From the NCBI RefSeq assembly GCF_032878955.1, contig NZ_CP043839.1:4774001-4838000 (forward strand): a stretch of 64,000 bases of DNA, written 5' to 3'. Below are positions 8,125 through 16,666 of this stretch, piece by piece. Made by a program: the position numbers and the translations under genes. The notes beneath the pieces are model-generated. The model made no database searches. It was not told the DNA's origin and saw only the letters and a program-made list of their open reading frames with translations. This DNA is from Butyricimonas paravirosa (GTDB lineage: Bacteria > Bacteroidota > Bacteroidia > Bacteroidales > Marinifilaceae). Every line of letters starts with the position of its first letter. Positions within the stretch are counted from its first letter, which is position 1.

Positions 8125-9942
8125 ATGAAGTCATTCATTATCATATTGCTATTATGCGTTATTGGTGGGGCTAAGTTATTTGCCCAAAAGACAGAATTTA
8201 TCGCATCCGCGCCTTCCGTTGTGGAAGTCGGGGAGCAATTCCGTCTTTCCTTCGTGTTGAACAACAAGGGGGAGAACTTACAGGTTCCCACGATAAAAGG
8301 GTTTGATTTACTGGCAGGACCGTCATTGAGTACGTCTTCTAACATCACGATTATCAATGGCGATATGAAACAAAATCAAGAGTACACGTACACTTATATT
8401 TTGGAAGGACAGGAAGAAGGAGAGTTTACGATCGAGCCGGCCACGATCACCGTGGATGGTAAAGAGTATAAGTCCCAGCCCTTGAAGATAAAAGTGATTA
8501 AAGGTTCCGGGAAACCTCGGAATAATACCCAAAGTTCTGGGGATGTTTCTGAGAACCGGGGAAGTACTTCGATTACGGATGATGATTTGTTCCTGCGAAT
8601 GGATGTGAGCCGCAACACGCTTTACGTGGGTGAGAGTTTGACTGCCACGTTGAAAGTATATGCTCGGGTAAATCTGGTCGATGTGCAGGGGAAAAAGATC
8701 CCGCCTTTTGACGGGTTCCTGACAGAAGACGTGAAGATTCCCCAGATTCATTTGGAACGTGAGGAATATAACGGGAAAATATATGATCGGGTAGGCGTGT
8801 TACAAAAAACGATTCTTTTCCCGCAACATGCCGGGACGTTGACGATAGAGCCTTACGAGTTGTATTGTCTTGTTCGCCAACGGGTGGGGAGTCGTGGTGG
8901 TAGTATCTTTGATGACTTTTTCGGGAATTCCCGTGATGTCCGGGTACTCTGCAAGAGCAAACCCGTGAAGATTACCGTGAAACCTTTACCAGAGGCCGGA
9001 AAGCCGTTAGGATTTAGCGGTATGGTGGGAACCCTTGCCATGACAACCTCTATGTCAACAGATACCTTGAAAGCGAATGACGCGTTGACGTACAAGGTGG
9101 TGTTACGCGGGAATGGAAACATGAAATTGTTAGAGGCTCCGAAAATCACTTTCCCGCATGATTTTGACGTGTACGATCCGAAAGTGACCAGGGATATAAG
9201 CGGAACGTCCGGAACCGTCACTTTTGAATATCTCGTGATTCCTCGTTATGCGGGGGATTACAAGATTCCAGCCGTGCAATATTCCTATTTTGACCCGCAA
9301 GCCGGGGCTTATAAGATGTTGAAGGGAAAGGAGTATTCTGTTCGGGTTGAAAAGGGAAATGAATCCAGTCAAGGATCCGGGGAGGCAGCCTTACAGTCGT
9401 TCAAGAAAGAAGATGTCAGGATGTTGGGACAGGATATTCGCTACATCAAGACACACAAGAACGATCTCCGTCCGAAGGGAGTGTTGTATTTCGCCACAAT
9501 GGAATACTGGTTGAGTTTCTTGATTCCTTTTGTACTTTTCGTGGTCGGGATGATTCTTAATCGTCGCCGGATCAAGGCAAATGCCGATTTGGTACGGGTG
9601 AAGAGTAAAACGGCGAACAAAATGGCTCAGAAACGTTTGCGGGCAGCCTCTGTCGCGATGAAAGCCGGAAACTCCGAGCTATTCTATCAAGAGACATTGA
9701 ACGCTTTGTGGGGATATGTTAGTTATAAATTGAACATAGCTGCATCAGAATTGAATCGGGACAATATCAGTGATCACCTGACTCGTCGGGGGGCAGACGC
9801 GACGTTAATTCAGAGCTTTATCGAGGTGCTCGATCATTGCGAGTACGCTCGTTATGCCCCGGGTGCTAATCAAGGAGAAGAGATGGATAACGTGTACAAG
9901 GATAGTATATCTATTATCACGAAATTGGATAAAGCGATCTGA
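8125..9942 (+). CDS. batD: BatD, periplasmic multi-domain protein with membrane anchor
   Basis: BatD (605 residues) is the large envelope protein of the Bat operon. A signal peptide (about 1-21, LLLCVIGGAKLFAQ) precedes a series of beta-sandwich repeats, each with a conserved start such as FRLSFVLNNKGENL and SLTATLKVYARVNL. One membrane segment follows at about 464-483 (WLSFLIPFVLFVVGMIL), then a cytoplasmic helical tail of about 120 residues with the YQETLNALWGYVSYKLN element shared with the 3967-5010 protein. Length and order fit the family. It lies 48 bases after batC. Confidence 0.93.
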   Translation: MKSFIIILLLCVIGGAKLFAQKTEFIASAPSVVEVGEQFRLSFVLNNKGENLQVPTIKGFDLLAGPSLSTSSNITIINGDMKQNQEYTYTYILEGQEEGEFTIEPATITVDGKEYKSQPLKIKVIKGSGKPRNNTQSSGDVSENRGSTSITDDDLFLRMDVSRNTLYVGESLTATLKVYARVNLVDVQGKKIPPFDGFLTEDVKIPQIHLEREEYNGKIYDRVGVLQKTILFPQHAGTLTIEPYELYCLVRQRVGSRGGSIFDDFFGNSRDVRVLCKSKPVKITVKPLPEAGKPLGFSGMVGTLAMTTSMSTDTLKANDALTYKVVLRGNGNMKLLEAPKITFPHDFDVYDPKVTRDISGTSGTVTFEYLVIPRYAGDYKIPAVQYSYFDPQAGAYKMLKGKEYSVRVEKGNESSQGSGEAALQSFKKEDVRMLGQDIRYIKTHKNDLRPKGVLYFATMEYWLSFLIPFVLFVVGMILNRRRIKANADLVRVKSKTANKMAQKRLRAASVAMKAGNSELFYQETLNALWGYVSYKLNIAASELNRDNISDHLTRRGADATLIQSFIEVLDHCEYARYAPGANQGEEMDNVYKDSISIITKLDKAI

Positions 9943-9986
9943 AAGCTAAAAGTTAGAAGCTAAAAACTAAGGTTAAAAACTAAAAG

Positions 9987-10751
9987 TTGAAAAGAATGAA
10001 AAGGATATATATAATATTGATGTTGCTCTTATCCGGTGTGGTGACCTATGCTACTGATGTCAAGACGCTGGCGGAGGAGGCAACTAAAATGTACCAGGAA
10101 GGCGACTATCAGAAAGCGATTGATTTGTATAACGAGATGTTGTCCGATGACATGGAATCCGCAACTGTGTATTACAATTTGGGAAACTGTTATTACAAGC
10201 AAGGGGAGACTGCGAAAGCTATATTGAATTACGAACGTGCTTTATTGTTGCATCCGGGCGATAATGATATAAAGTATAATCTGACGATGGCGCAAAAGGC
10301 CACGGTTGACAATATCAAGGTATTACCGGAACTTTTCCTTGTACGTTGGTATAATGCTTTCGTGACCGCTTTCACGGCTGATCAATGGGCGTACGTGTCT
10401 GTCATCCTGTTTATAGGATTTCTGATCATGGCAGCGTTGTTCTTTCATGCAACATCCATATCTTTAAAGAAAAGTTGGTTCACTTTAGGGATAATCATGC
10501 TGTTGGTGTCCGTGATGACCATTTTCTTTGCTTTGAAACAATATCATCGGATGACCGACAGGGATAGCGGTATTATTATGACTCCCAGCGTGGTGGTACG
10601 AGGGGCTCCGGATAATAGCGGTACCGAATTGTTTGTGATTCACGAAGGACTGAAAGTACAGGTTATCGGAACTCTAGGAGATTGGTACAACGTGCGTTTG
10701 GCCGATGGAAACGAGGGGTGGATTGCTAAAACGGATTTGGAAAAGATATAG
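9987..10751 (+). CDS. batE: BatE, TPR and SH3-like protein closing the Bat operon
   Basis: The 254-residue product has a signal peptide (about 1-23), TPR repeats (about 24-100; YQEGDYQKAIDLYNEML, VYYNLGNCYYKQGETAKAI), two membrane segments (about 130-152 and 160-180) and a C-terminal bacterial SH3-like domain (about 190-254; VVVRGAPDNSGTELFVIHEG, ending GNEGWIAKTDLEKI). This TPR plus double-membrane plus SH3 layout is the BatE architecture. The 44-base gap from batD is made of the heptad-like AT filler GCTAAAAGTTAGAAGCTAAAA. A long region without genes follows, so it is the last gene of the operon. Confidence 0.92.
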   Translation: MKRMKRIYIILMLLLSGVVTYATDVKTLAEEATKMYQEGDYQKAIDLYNEMLSDDMESATVYYNLGNCYYKQGETAKAILNYERALLLHPGDNDIKYNLTMAQKATVDNIKVLPELFLVRWYNAFVTAFTADQWAYVSVILFIGFLIMAALFFHATSISLKKSWFTLGIIMLLVSVMTIFFALKQYHRMTDRDSGIIMTPSVVVRGAPDNSGTELFVIHEGLKVQVIGTLGDWYNVRLADGNEGWIAKTDLEKI

Positions 10752-10983
10752 TAGCGGGATACATAAAATGTACAGTGAAGGGGATAGCTGCAAAAATAAG
10801 CAGTTAGCTCCTTTATTATTGGAAGCTTGTATGAAATGATTAAGTGATTAAAAGATCGTAGGGTAGAGGGTCGGAATCACTAAATCGGAAATCACTAAAT
10901 CAAAAAATTAGTAGGTTCTAAAGTTAACAGGATGACTAACAACCCTTTTCCCGGGGTGATCCATGCCCGTAACATGACGGTAG

Positions 10984-11049
10984 GGTGACTGTTAGGCGAC
11001 AGTTAGGCGCCATCGCCCGATTGTCGCCCGATTATCGCCCGATCATCAC
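10984..11049. repeat. Six-unit array with 11-bp period
   Basis: Consecutive 11-base units can be laid out as GGTGACTGTTA, GGCGACAGTTA, GGCGCCATCGC, CCGATTGTCGC, CCGATTATCGC, CCGATCATCAC. Neighbouring units share most bases while the ends of the array differ, as expected of a drifting tandem array. The GC-rich block stands out from the AT-rich sequence on both sides. Confidence 0.65.
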
Positions 11050-11332
11050 CGACATTTTAACAGATAATAAGCAAAATAACATACTCGAATAACCTGTCAA
11101 CCGGGCCAATAACAAGGCTATTCACGTTCAAGAATAATATTGCGGGTCATTATATCCCCGGTAAAGGGCTGGGAGAAGGGATGCATCTCCTGATATATTT
11201 ATTTGAATAATATTGATATCGTGATAAAAGTAGCCTTGTTTTGATTATATCGAATTCACATTAAATCGTACATAGTTTCGCGTGATAAGAAAAATTATTA
11301 GGTTTTGTGGCGTGATAAATCATTTTACTTTG

Positions 11333-11370
11333 TAAATTTGTAATCCGGTACGATTTTTTACTCGTGCCGG
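11333..11370 (+). promoter_or_regulatory. Probable dnaX promoter -7 box and 5' leader hairpin
   Basis: TAAATTTG (11333-11340) fits the Bacteroidetes -7 consensus; a TTTG lies at 11304-11307, farther than the usual spacing. Transcription from it would start at about 11345, directly at a hairpin of 8 bp (CCGGTACG 11345-11352 with CGTGCCGG 11363-11370, one G-U pair), 23 bases before the dnaX ATG. The hairpin could affect dnaX expression (inference). Confidence 0.45.
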
Positions 11371-11393
11371 GTAACAACCTGTAATAGATTATC

Positions 11394-12509
11394 ATGGAGA
11401 ATTTTATTGTTTCGGCGCGTAAATATAGACCTGCAAGTTTCGACACGGTGATCGGGCAGCACTCGATTACATCCACGTTGAGGAATGCGATTCTTAATAA
11501 ACAACTGGCTCAGGCTTATTTGTTCTGTGGCCCCCGTGGGGTGGGCAAGACAACCTGTGCCCGTATATTTGCCAAGACGATTAATTGCATGAATCTACAA
11601 CCGAATGCCGAACCTTGTAATGAGTGTGAGTCGTGTAAGGCGTTTAATAGCGGGCGTTCGTTGAACATTCACGAGTTGGATGCTGCCTCTAACAATAGCG
11701 TGGATGATATTCGAGGTCTGGTTGATCAGGTGCGGATATTACCGCAGGTGGGGAAATACAGCGTGTATATTATTGATGAGGTGCATATGTTGAGTGCCTC
11801 GGCTTTCAACGCTTTCTTGAAAACGTTGGAAGAGCCGCCTGCCCATGCCATTTTTATTCTGGCAACGACCGAAAAGCATAAGATATTACCGACGATTTTG
11901 TCACGTTGTCAGATTTATGATTTTAACCGGATAAAAGTACCCGACACGATCGAGCATCTGAAACGAATTGCAGCCAAAGAAGGTGTACAGGCCGAGGAAG
12001 AGGCACTGAACGTGATCGCGCAGAAGGCCGACGGGGCCATGCGTGACGCCTTGTCGATCTTCGATCAAGTGGTGAGTTTTTGCGGGAAGGATTTGACCTA
12101 TGATAAGGTGATCGAGAATCTGAACGTCTTGGATTACGATTACTATTTTAAGTTGACAGATTTATTCCACGATGGTAAAGTAGCCGAAACATTCTTGCTT
12201 TTTAACGAGATCATGGAGAAAGGTTTTGATGCCGGTAACTTGGTTTCCGGGTTGGGACGTCATTTCCGTGATTTATTGGTTGCTAAAGAAGAAATCACCG
12301 TGCAATTGCTGGAGGTGAGTGCGTCCATCAAGGAACGTTATTTGAAACAAGCGAAAACTGTAACTCCCGAATTCATATTTGATGCCTTGAAAGTGATCGA
12401 GCAATGCGAGATGCAGTATAAAATGCGTGTGGAGAAACGTTTATGTGTGGAACTCACCTTGATCAAGTTATGTCAAATTAATGAACTAAAAAAAAAAGTC
12501 TTAGCATAG
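11394..12509 (+). CDS. dnaX: DNA polymerase III clamp-loader subunit, short (gamma-like) frame
   Basis: DnaX is the ATPase of the clamp loader of replicative polymerase III. The 371-residue frame has Walker A GPRGVGKTT (about 46-54), the zinc-binding cysteines (C-x11-CNECESC, about 64-80), Walker B DEVHMLS (about 129-135), sensor 1 TTEKHKILPTILSRC, and the collar region to about 365. The frame then meets a run of ten A bases (12488-12497) and stops after KVLA at 12507-12509. The downstream sequence encodes the missing C-terminal part in the -1 frame without a stop in between, so this is the gamma-like form and tau would need a frameshift at the A run. A sequencing error in the A run is the main alternative. 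Confidence 0.95.
   Translation: MENFIVSARKYRPASFDTVIGQHSITSTLRNAILNKQLAQAYLFCGPRGVGKTTCARIFAKTINCMNLQPNAEPCNECESCKAFNSGRSLNIHELDAASNNSVDDIRGLVDQVRILPQVGKYSVYIIDEVHMLSASAFNAFLKTLEEPPAHAIFILATTEKHKILPTILSRCQIYDFNRIKVPDTIEHLKRIAAKEGVQAEEEALNVIAQKADGAMRDALSIFDQVVSFCGKDLTYDKVIENLNVLDYDYYFKLTDLFHDGKVAETFLLFNEIMEKGFDAGNLVSGLGRHFRDLLVAKEEITVQLLEVSASIKERYLKQAKTVTPEFIFDALKVIEQCEMQYKMRVEKRLCVELTLIKLCQINELKKKVLA
12488..12497 (+). promoter_or_regulatory. A10 slippery site in dnaX
   Basis: Ten consecutive A bases end the conserved dnaX frame. Reading with one extra A, or slipping back one base on AAA codons, passes from the frame of 11394 into the frame that is open from the run to 13123. A small hairpin (GCTAT 12523-12527, ATAGC 12533-12537) lies 25 bases downstream. 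Similar A runs are the known slippage sites of dnaX in Escherichia coli (ribosomal -1) and Thermus thermophilus (transcriptional). Confidence 0.7.
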
Positions 12510-13123
12510 AGGAATTTACCGGGCTATTAAAGATAGCTGATTTTAATGGGAAATTCCAACAAACGGATGGTGGGACAACGGCTCCGGTTTCCGGGGAAAA
12601 GCCTTCTGTCCCTGCCGGAAAAACGAATACTTATAAGGCAGAACCGCCACATTCATTTAAATTGAAAATGGCAATGGCGGAGACCCGGGAGAGCTTGCAG
12701 GTCCGGCAGGAAGAGGGAGGTGCAAAGGTTGAGGATAACCGGGTAAAAGCACAAAGCGAATTTACGGTGGCGGATGTGATTTCCGCGTTGGAAACTTACG
12801 TCGCAACTTCGCAGGAAGATACGACCGTTAAGATTGCCTTGACTTCTCACACACCCAAAGTACAAGGGTTTGTCATCACGCTTGAGGTTGATAATGACTT
12901 TTTATTGTCCAAGGTGACGGATATACATCCTTACTTGCTCTCCTTCCTTACCAAAAGACTGAATAACGGTTTTATTACCCTGAATGTTCAAGTTTACACG
13001 GAACCGGAAAATGGCGAGGAGAAAAGACGGCTTTTCACGGCTAAGGATAAATTCGATCATTTTGTCGAGATCAATCCAGCCGTGAGTGAGTTGAAAGCCT
13101 TGTTCGGGTTGGAGATAGAATGA
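12510..13123 (+). CDS. dnaX: C-terminal (tau) extension of DnaX in the -1 frame
   Basis: From the A run to 13123 one frame is open without interruption; I checked it codon by codon. It starts KSLSIEEFTGLLKIADFNG, runs through a Pro/Gly-rich linker (PSVPAGKT), and ends in a folded domain (EFTVADVISALETYV, then FLLSKVTDIHPYLLSFLTKR, ending INPAVSELKALFGLEIE). The C-terminal pattern is that of full-length DnaX of other Bacteroidetes. Fusion at the A run would give a protein of about 576 residues, the expected tau size. The TTG at 12662 is internal and is not a real start. Alone this segment would be meaningless, so I read it as the second part of dnaX. Confidence 0.85.
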
Positions 13124-13237
13124 TGTAATTTTAAATTTTAGATTTTAGATTTTAAATTTCCAGTCGCACGGGGTGGGACGATGCCTTTTGATTCCATACT
13201 AAATTCTAAGCTTTAAACTTTTCTTCATTTTCAATTG

Positions 13238-15502
13238 TTAAATAGTTTCTCCTGCGGCGAGATGGAGCAATTTGTCTTTTTCACCGACGATCCAAACCAC
13301 GTCACCGGCCTCGAAGGTTGTGTCCGGGGTGGGGTTCATGGTGGAGGTGCCGTTGCGTTCGATGCCGATGACGAGACAGGCGGCTTTATCACGGATGCCG
13401 GATTCCCGGATGGTGTGTCCCACGAGTGGTGTGTCGGCCTCAATGGTGAATTGTTCCAAGCTGACTTCCGGGGGACGCTGTTGTTCAAGTTCGTGTTTCC
13501 GTTTTTCTACGCGGTTTTCGACAAACTCACGGAAGACGTTAATTTCTTTGTCCGTGGCGGCCACGATGATATGGTCGAAAGGATACAGGCGTTCTTCCCC
13601 ACCGGGAATGTTTATTCGTTCTTCTCCCCGGATGATTGTTACCACGCTGACCCCACAGGTCTGGCGGAAATTCAATTCCTTTAGCGTTTTGCCGACGCTG
13701 GGAGAGGATTGCGACACTTCGAAGTCAGCGAGGTGGAGATCCCGGTCAAGTAAATGTTTGACAAAACGTTGTTTGATGGGAGACTTGCGTTCTTGTTCCT
13801 TTTGTCGGGCCGTGAAGTTACGCAGGAAACGACGTTCCAGTTGTATAGAGTATTTTTTTAACCGTTTGGAATAGATGAAGAACAGGATGACTGCGGTGGC
13901 GATCACCAGCAGAAGGCCGGCAGCGACGTTCACGAGGCTGGATATGACGAACATCACGATCCCGATGCAGAGTGCTACCCGTAGAACGATGAGGGATACG
14001 AGTGGTCCCCGGTTGTATTTACTATCACTCCATAATTGTTGGAATTCTTCCGAATGGTTCTTTTTCATCATGATCGCCCGTAGGAAGGGGGAGATAAGTA
14101 GCAGGATGGCAACGGCGCTAACAAGGCCACCCTGTATGCCAGGAAGTTCCTTGCGGATTAACGGGGTCAGGTATTGTAGGAAAAGAGCTATGGTGAAGAC
14201 CGACAGGATGGTGTAGGTGATCACTATGCGACATAACGCTTTCAGTAGTTGGTGCCATGTGCTTTTATGGTGGATCGTGTTCGTTCCCGTGCTATACCTG
14301 TCAAGGAAATGAATCCAAGGGGTCGGTAGGTGTTTGGTCACGAACTGGTAGGCGGGGTCTGCCAAGCGAATCATGTAGGGGGTGAAAAAGGTGGTGATGA
14401 CGGAGACGGTAACCACTATGGGGTAGAGAAATTTGTCCGTCACGTGCAGGGTCATACCTAGACTTGCGATAATAAAAGCAAATTCTCCAATCTGTGCTAA
14501 CGAGAATCCCGATTGGATGGCAATCCGGAGGCTTTGCCCGGACAGGAGTACACCGGATGCGGCAAACGTGATTTGTCCGACCATGACGACTGCGGTGATC
14601 AGTAATATCGGGAACCAGTACTCGACGAGCATGGCGGGATCGATCATCATCCCGACCGAGACGAAAAAGATCGCCCCGAAGAGATCTTTCACGGGTTTAA
14701 TGAGGTGTTCGATGTTTTCGGCCTCGATGGTTTCCGCCAGGATGGACCCCATGACAAAAGCCCCCAGTGCGGAGGAAAAACCGGCTTTCACGGCAAGTAG
14801 AACCATGCCGAGACAGAGTCCGAGTGACACGACTAATAATGTTTCCCCGTTGAGCCATTGTTTCGTTTTTTTCAGGAAGGTCGGGATGAGGAATATCCCG
14901 GTAATAGACCAGAAAACGAGGAAGGCGATGAGTTTAAGGATGCTGTCGACCATTTCCATACCTTCAAAATGTTTACTGACGGCCAGCGTGGAAAGTAATA
15001 CCATGAGGACTACGGCGAAGAGATCTTCCACGACAAGAATTCCGAAGACGACTCCTGCGAAACGCTGATTACGGAGCCCCATGTCGTCAAACGCCTTGAA
15101 AATGATAGTGGTGGATGACATCGAGAGCATTCCCCCGAGAAAGAGGCTATTCATGTGTCCCCATCCGAGTGACAGCCCGGTGATGTAACCCAACATCATC
15201 ATGGCACCCACGATGGTGAGGGCGCTGATCATGGCGGTTCCCCCGATGTTCATGAGTTTCTTGAAACTAAAATCAAGTCCCAAGGCAAACAGGAGGAAAA
15301 TGACCCCGATGTCAGCCCAGATATGAATATTCTCGGCATCCATGATCATGGGGCCGCCAAACGTGTAGGGGCCCGCGATAATACCTGCCATGATATAGCC
15401 CAGCACGACAGGTTGTTTTAGCCATTTAAAGAGGATGGTTATCAATCCGGCGGAAAATAAGATAATCGCCAAATCCGATATTAGGACAGGAATGTCTGAC
15501 AT
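13238..15502 (-). CDS. CPA2-family cation/proton antiporter with two TrkA-C domains
   Basis: The protein belongs to the KefB/GerN-like monovalent cation:proton antiporters. The first 390 residues form about twelve membrane segments and include GYIMAGIIAGPYTFGGP, DIGVIFLLFALGLDFS and the GEFAFIIASLG element. Further membrane segments follow to about 540, then a cytoplasmic part with two TrkA-C-type domains (about 610-680, SPSVGKTLKELNF; and about 695-750, TPLVGHTIRESGI). No NAD-binding TrkA-N domain is visible. I place the start at the ATG at 15502 (MSDIPVLISDLAIILFSAG, 754 residues); the frame extends upstream to 15730 but that part overlaps the divergent gene and is not conserved-looking. 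It converges with dnaX. Confidence 0.9.
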   Translation of the reverse strand: MSDIPVLISDLAIILFSAGLITILFKWLKQPVVLGYIMAGIIAGPYTFGGPMIMDAENIHIWADIGVIFLLFALGLDFSFKKLMNIGGTAMISALTIVGAMMMLGYITGLSLGWGHMNSLFLGGMLSMSSTTIIFKAFDDMGLRNQRFAGVVFGILVVEDLFAVVLMVLLSTLAVSKHFEGMEMVDSILKLIAFLVFWSITGIFLIPTFLKKTKQWLNGETLLVVSLGLCLGMVLLAVKAGFSSALGAFVMGSILAETIEAENIEHLIKPVKDLFGAIFFVSVGMMIDPAMLVEYWFPILLITAVVMVGQITFAASGVLLSGQSLRIAIQSGFSLAQIGEFAFIIASLGMTLHVTDKFLYPIVVTVSVITTFFTPYMIRLADPAYQFVTKHLPTPWIHFLDRYSTGTNTIHHKSTWHQLLKALCRIVITYTILSVFTIALFLQYLTPLIRKELPGIQGGLVSAVAILLLISPFLRAIMMKKNHSEEFQQLWSDSKYNRGPLVSLIVLRVALCIGIVMFVISSLVNVAAGLLLVIATAVILFFIYSKRLKKYSIQLERRFLRNFTARQKEQERKSPIKQRFVKHLLDRDLHLADFEVSQSSPSVGKTLKELNFRQTCGVSVVTIIRGEERINIPGGEERLYPFDHIIVAATDKEINVFREFVENRVEKRKHELEQQRPPEVSLEQFTIEADTPLVGHTIRESGIRDKAACLVIGIERNGTSTMNPTPDTTFEAGDVVWIVGEKDKLLHLAAGETI

Positions 15503-15522
15503 GATGTTTATTTTTGCGGGAG

Positions 15523-15570
15523 CAAAGTTAATGATTTTTGATTTGGATGAATAAATATCAATTATCTTTG
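15523..15570. promoter_or_regulatory. Divergent -7 boxes for the antiporter and the membrane ferredoxin
   Basis: On the minus strand TAACTTTG lies at 15530-15523, 21 bases before the antiporter ATG. On the plus strand TATCTTTG lies at 15563-15570, only 7 bases before the ATG at 15578. Both fit TAnnTTTG; -33 TTTG elements (15537-15540 or 15542-15545 for the plus strand) are at imperfect spacing. Confidence 0.55.
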
Positions 15571-15577
15571 TGTGGAT

Positions 15578-16576
15578 ATGAGAAAAAAAATCAACATTCA
15601 AAAAGGGGCCGTGTTGGGGGCGATACTCACGACGATTGTCGCGGGAATGTTGCTTTCCGTGGTACAGGTTGTCGTGAAACCACCGTTGCTGTTGGGGGAG
15701 AGATTGTTGCCGGGTGGAGGATGGGTTCAAATTGTGCTGGTAGCTCTTTTCGGTGGATGGCTATATTTGCAGATGTTCGACCGGAAACGACGAGGCGTGT
15801 GGCGGAGGCGTATTTGGCTACTCTTCTCGATCGTGTTCTTTAGTCAGTTATTTTTAGGGATTTTCGTGGATAGTGTGTTTCTGATGTCGGGAAAACTTCA
15901 TTTCCCCATACCCGGACTGATTCCGGCGGGAGTATTTTACCGGGGAGAGGTTTCATTCATGCCGTTTTTGTTTCTCGTAACGATTCTATTGTCCGGGGGT
16001 GCGTGGTGCAGCCAGCTCTGTTATTTCGGGGCGTGGGATAGTCTGGCAGCGGGAAAAAATGGAAAACGGGAGGTCCCTTCTTCTAAAACGAGGTCCCGAA
16101 CGCGTTGGACGGTATTGTTTGTATTTATAGGTGTTGCTTCCGCGTTGAGAGGTTTCGGGGTTCCGGTGATTTACTCCACGGGGATTGCGGCTTTTGCCGG
16201 GATGGTGGGAATCATGGTTATTGGGTTCGTGTCTAAAAGGCGTCATGTTGCCATGCATTGCTCCTCCTATTGTCCGGCGGGGACGTTGGTCATGTACTTG
16301 AAACACGTGTCTCCATGGCGGTTGCGTCTGAACGATCGTTGCCGGCATTGCATGGCTTGTACGCGGGTGTGTCGGTATGGGGCTCTGTCGAAAGCAGACG
16401 TGCTGAAAGGGCGTCCGGCAATCAACTGTACTTTGTGCGGAGATTGTCTCGCGGGATGCGGTCATGATGCCTTGGAGTATCATTTTTGGGGAATCTCTCC
16501 TATATTGGCGGAACGCCTTTGGTTGGGGACTACACTGGTACTTTTCACGTGTTTCCTTTCTATTGCCCGGGTGTAA
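15578..16576 (+). CDS. Polytopic membrane protein with 4Fe-4S ferredoxin domain (NapH-like)
   Basis: About 332 residues. Six to seven membrane segments (about 13-32, 49-66, 78-98, 125-142, 170-190, 200-216 and C-terminal 308-328) surround cysteine motifs: CSQLCYFG in the loop after the fourth segment, CSSYCPAG, and a double ferredoxin cluster CRHCMACTRVCRYG and CTLCGDCLAGCG (about 262-305). This is the pattern of NapH/CcoG-type proteins that pass electrons between the quinone pool and periplasmic or cytoplasmic partners. No specific partner gene is adjacent. ATG at 15578 is preferred; a GTG two codons upstream (15572) would overlap the -7 box region. Confidence 0.82.
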   Translation: MRKKINIQKGAVLGAILTTIVAGMLLSVVQVVVKPPLLLGERLLPGGGWVQIVLVALFGGWLYLQMFDRKRRGVWRRRIWLLFSIVFFSQLFLGIFVDSVFLMSGKLHFPIPGLIPAGVFYRGEVSFMPFLFLVTILLSGGAWCSQLCYFGAWDSLAAGKNGKREVPSSKTRSRTRWTVLFVFIGVASALRGFGVPVIYSTGIAAFAGMVGIMVIGFVSKRRHVAMHCSSYCPAGTLVMYLKHVSPWRLRLNDRCRHCMACTRVCRYGALSKADVLKGRPAINCTLCGDCLAGCGHDALEYHFWGISPILAERLWLGTTLVLFTCFLSIARV

Positions 16577-16638
16577 ATATGTGGAAAAAAAGATTGCATA
16601 TTTTGTTTTTTTTAACGTGCATATCCGCGTAGGGATAC

Positions 16639-16646
16639 TACATTTG
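16639..16646 (+). promoter_or_regulatory. -7 box upstream of the phosphate uptake genes
   Basis: TACATTTG fits the consensus TAnnTTTG and lies 20 bases before the ATG at 16667. No convincing TTTG is found at the usual -33 distance. Confidence 0.45.
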
Positions 16647-16666
16647 TGTGCTAATCAATAAAAAAT

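Larger units (their letters stand above)
10752..11393. other. Long intergenic region upstream of dnaX with repeats
   Basis: The 642 bases hold no recognised gene. An imperfect hairpin (10782-10811, CTGC/GCAG core, then CTTTATTATT) may end the Bat transcript. AT-rich filler (AATCACTAAATC units) spans about 10840-10915. A GC-rich stretch with a clear 11-bp period lies at 10984-11049. Three copies of CGTGATAA occur at 11220-11227, 11281-11288 and 11311-11318. The last 60 bases carry a TAAATTTG box and a leader hairpin for dnaX. The rest shows nothing recognisable. Confidence 0.6.

Noticed and set aside
12662..13123. A separate gene starting at TTG 12662
   Set aside because: The same frame is open back to the A10 run of dnaX and encodes the linker and C-terminal part of tau, so it is a piece of dnaX and not an independent gene.
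13235..15068. Several long plus-strand frames (149, 200, 113 and 211 codons) opposite the antiporter gene
   Set aside because: They lie antisense to a well-conserved antiporter whose motifs are intact, and they show no domain, signal or spacing of their own. They arise from the codon bias of the real gene.
15503..15730. N-terminal extension of the antiporter to 15730
   Set aside because: It overlaps the divergent membrane-ferredoxin gene, is rich in His, Gln and Arg, and crosses both -7 boxes. The natural start is the ATG at 15502.
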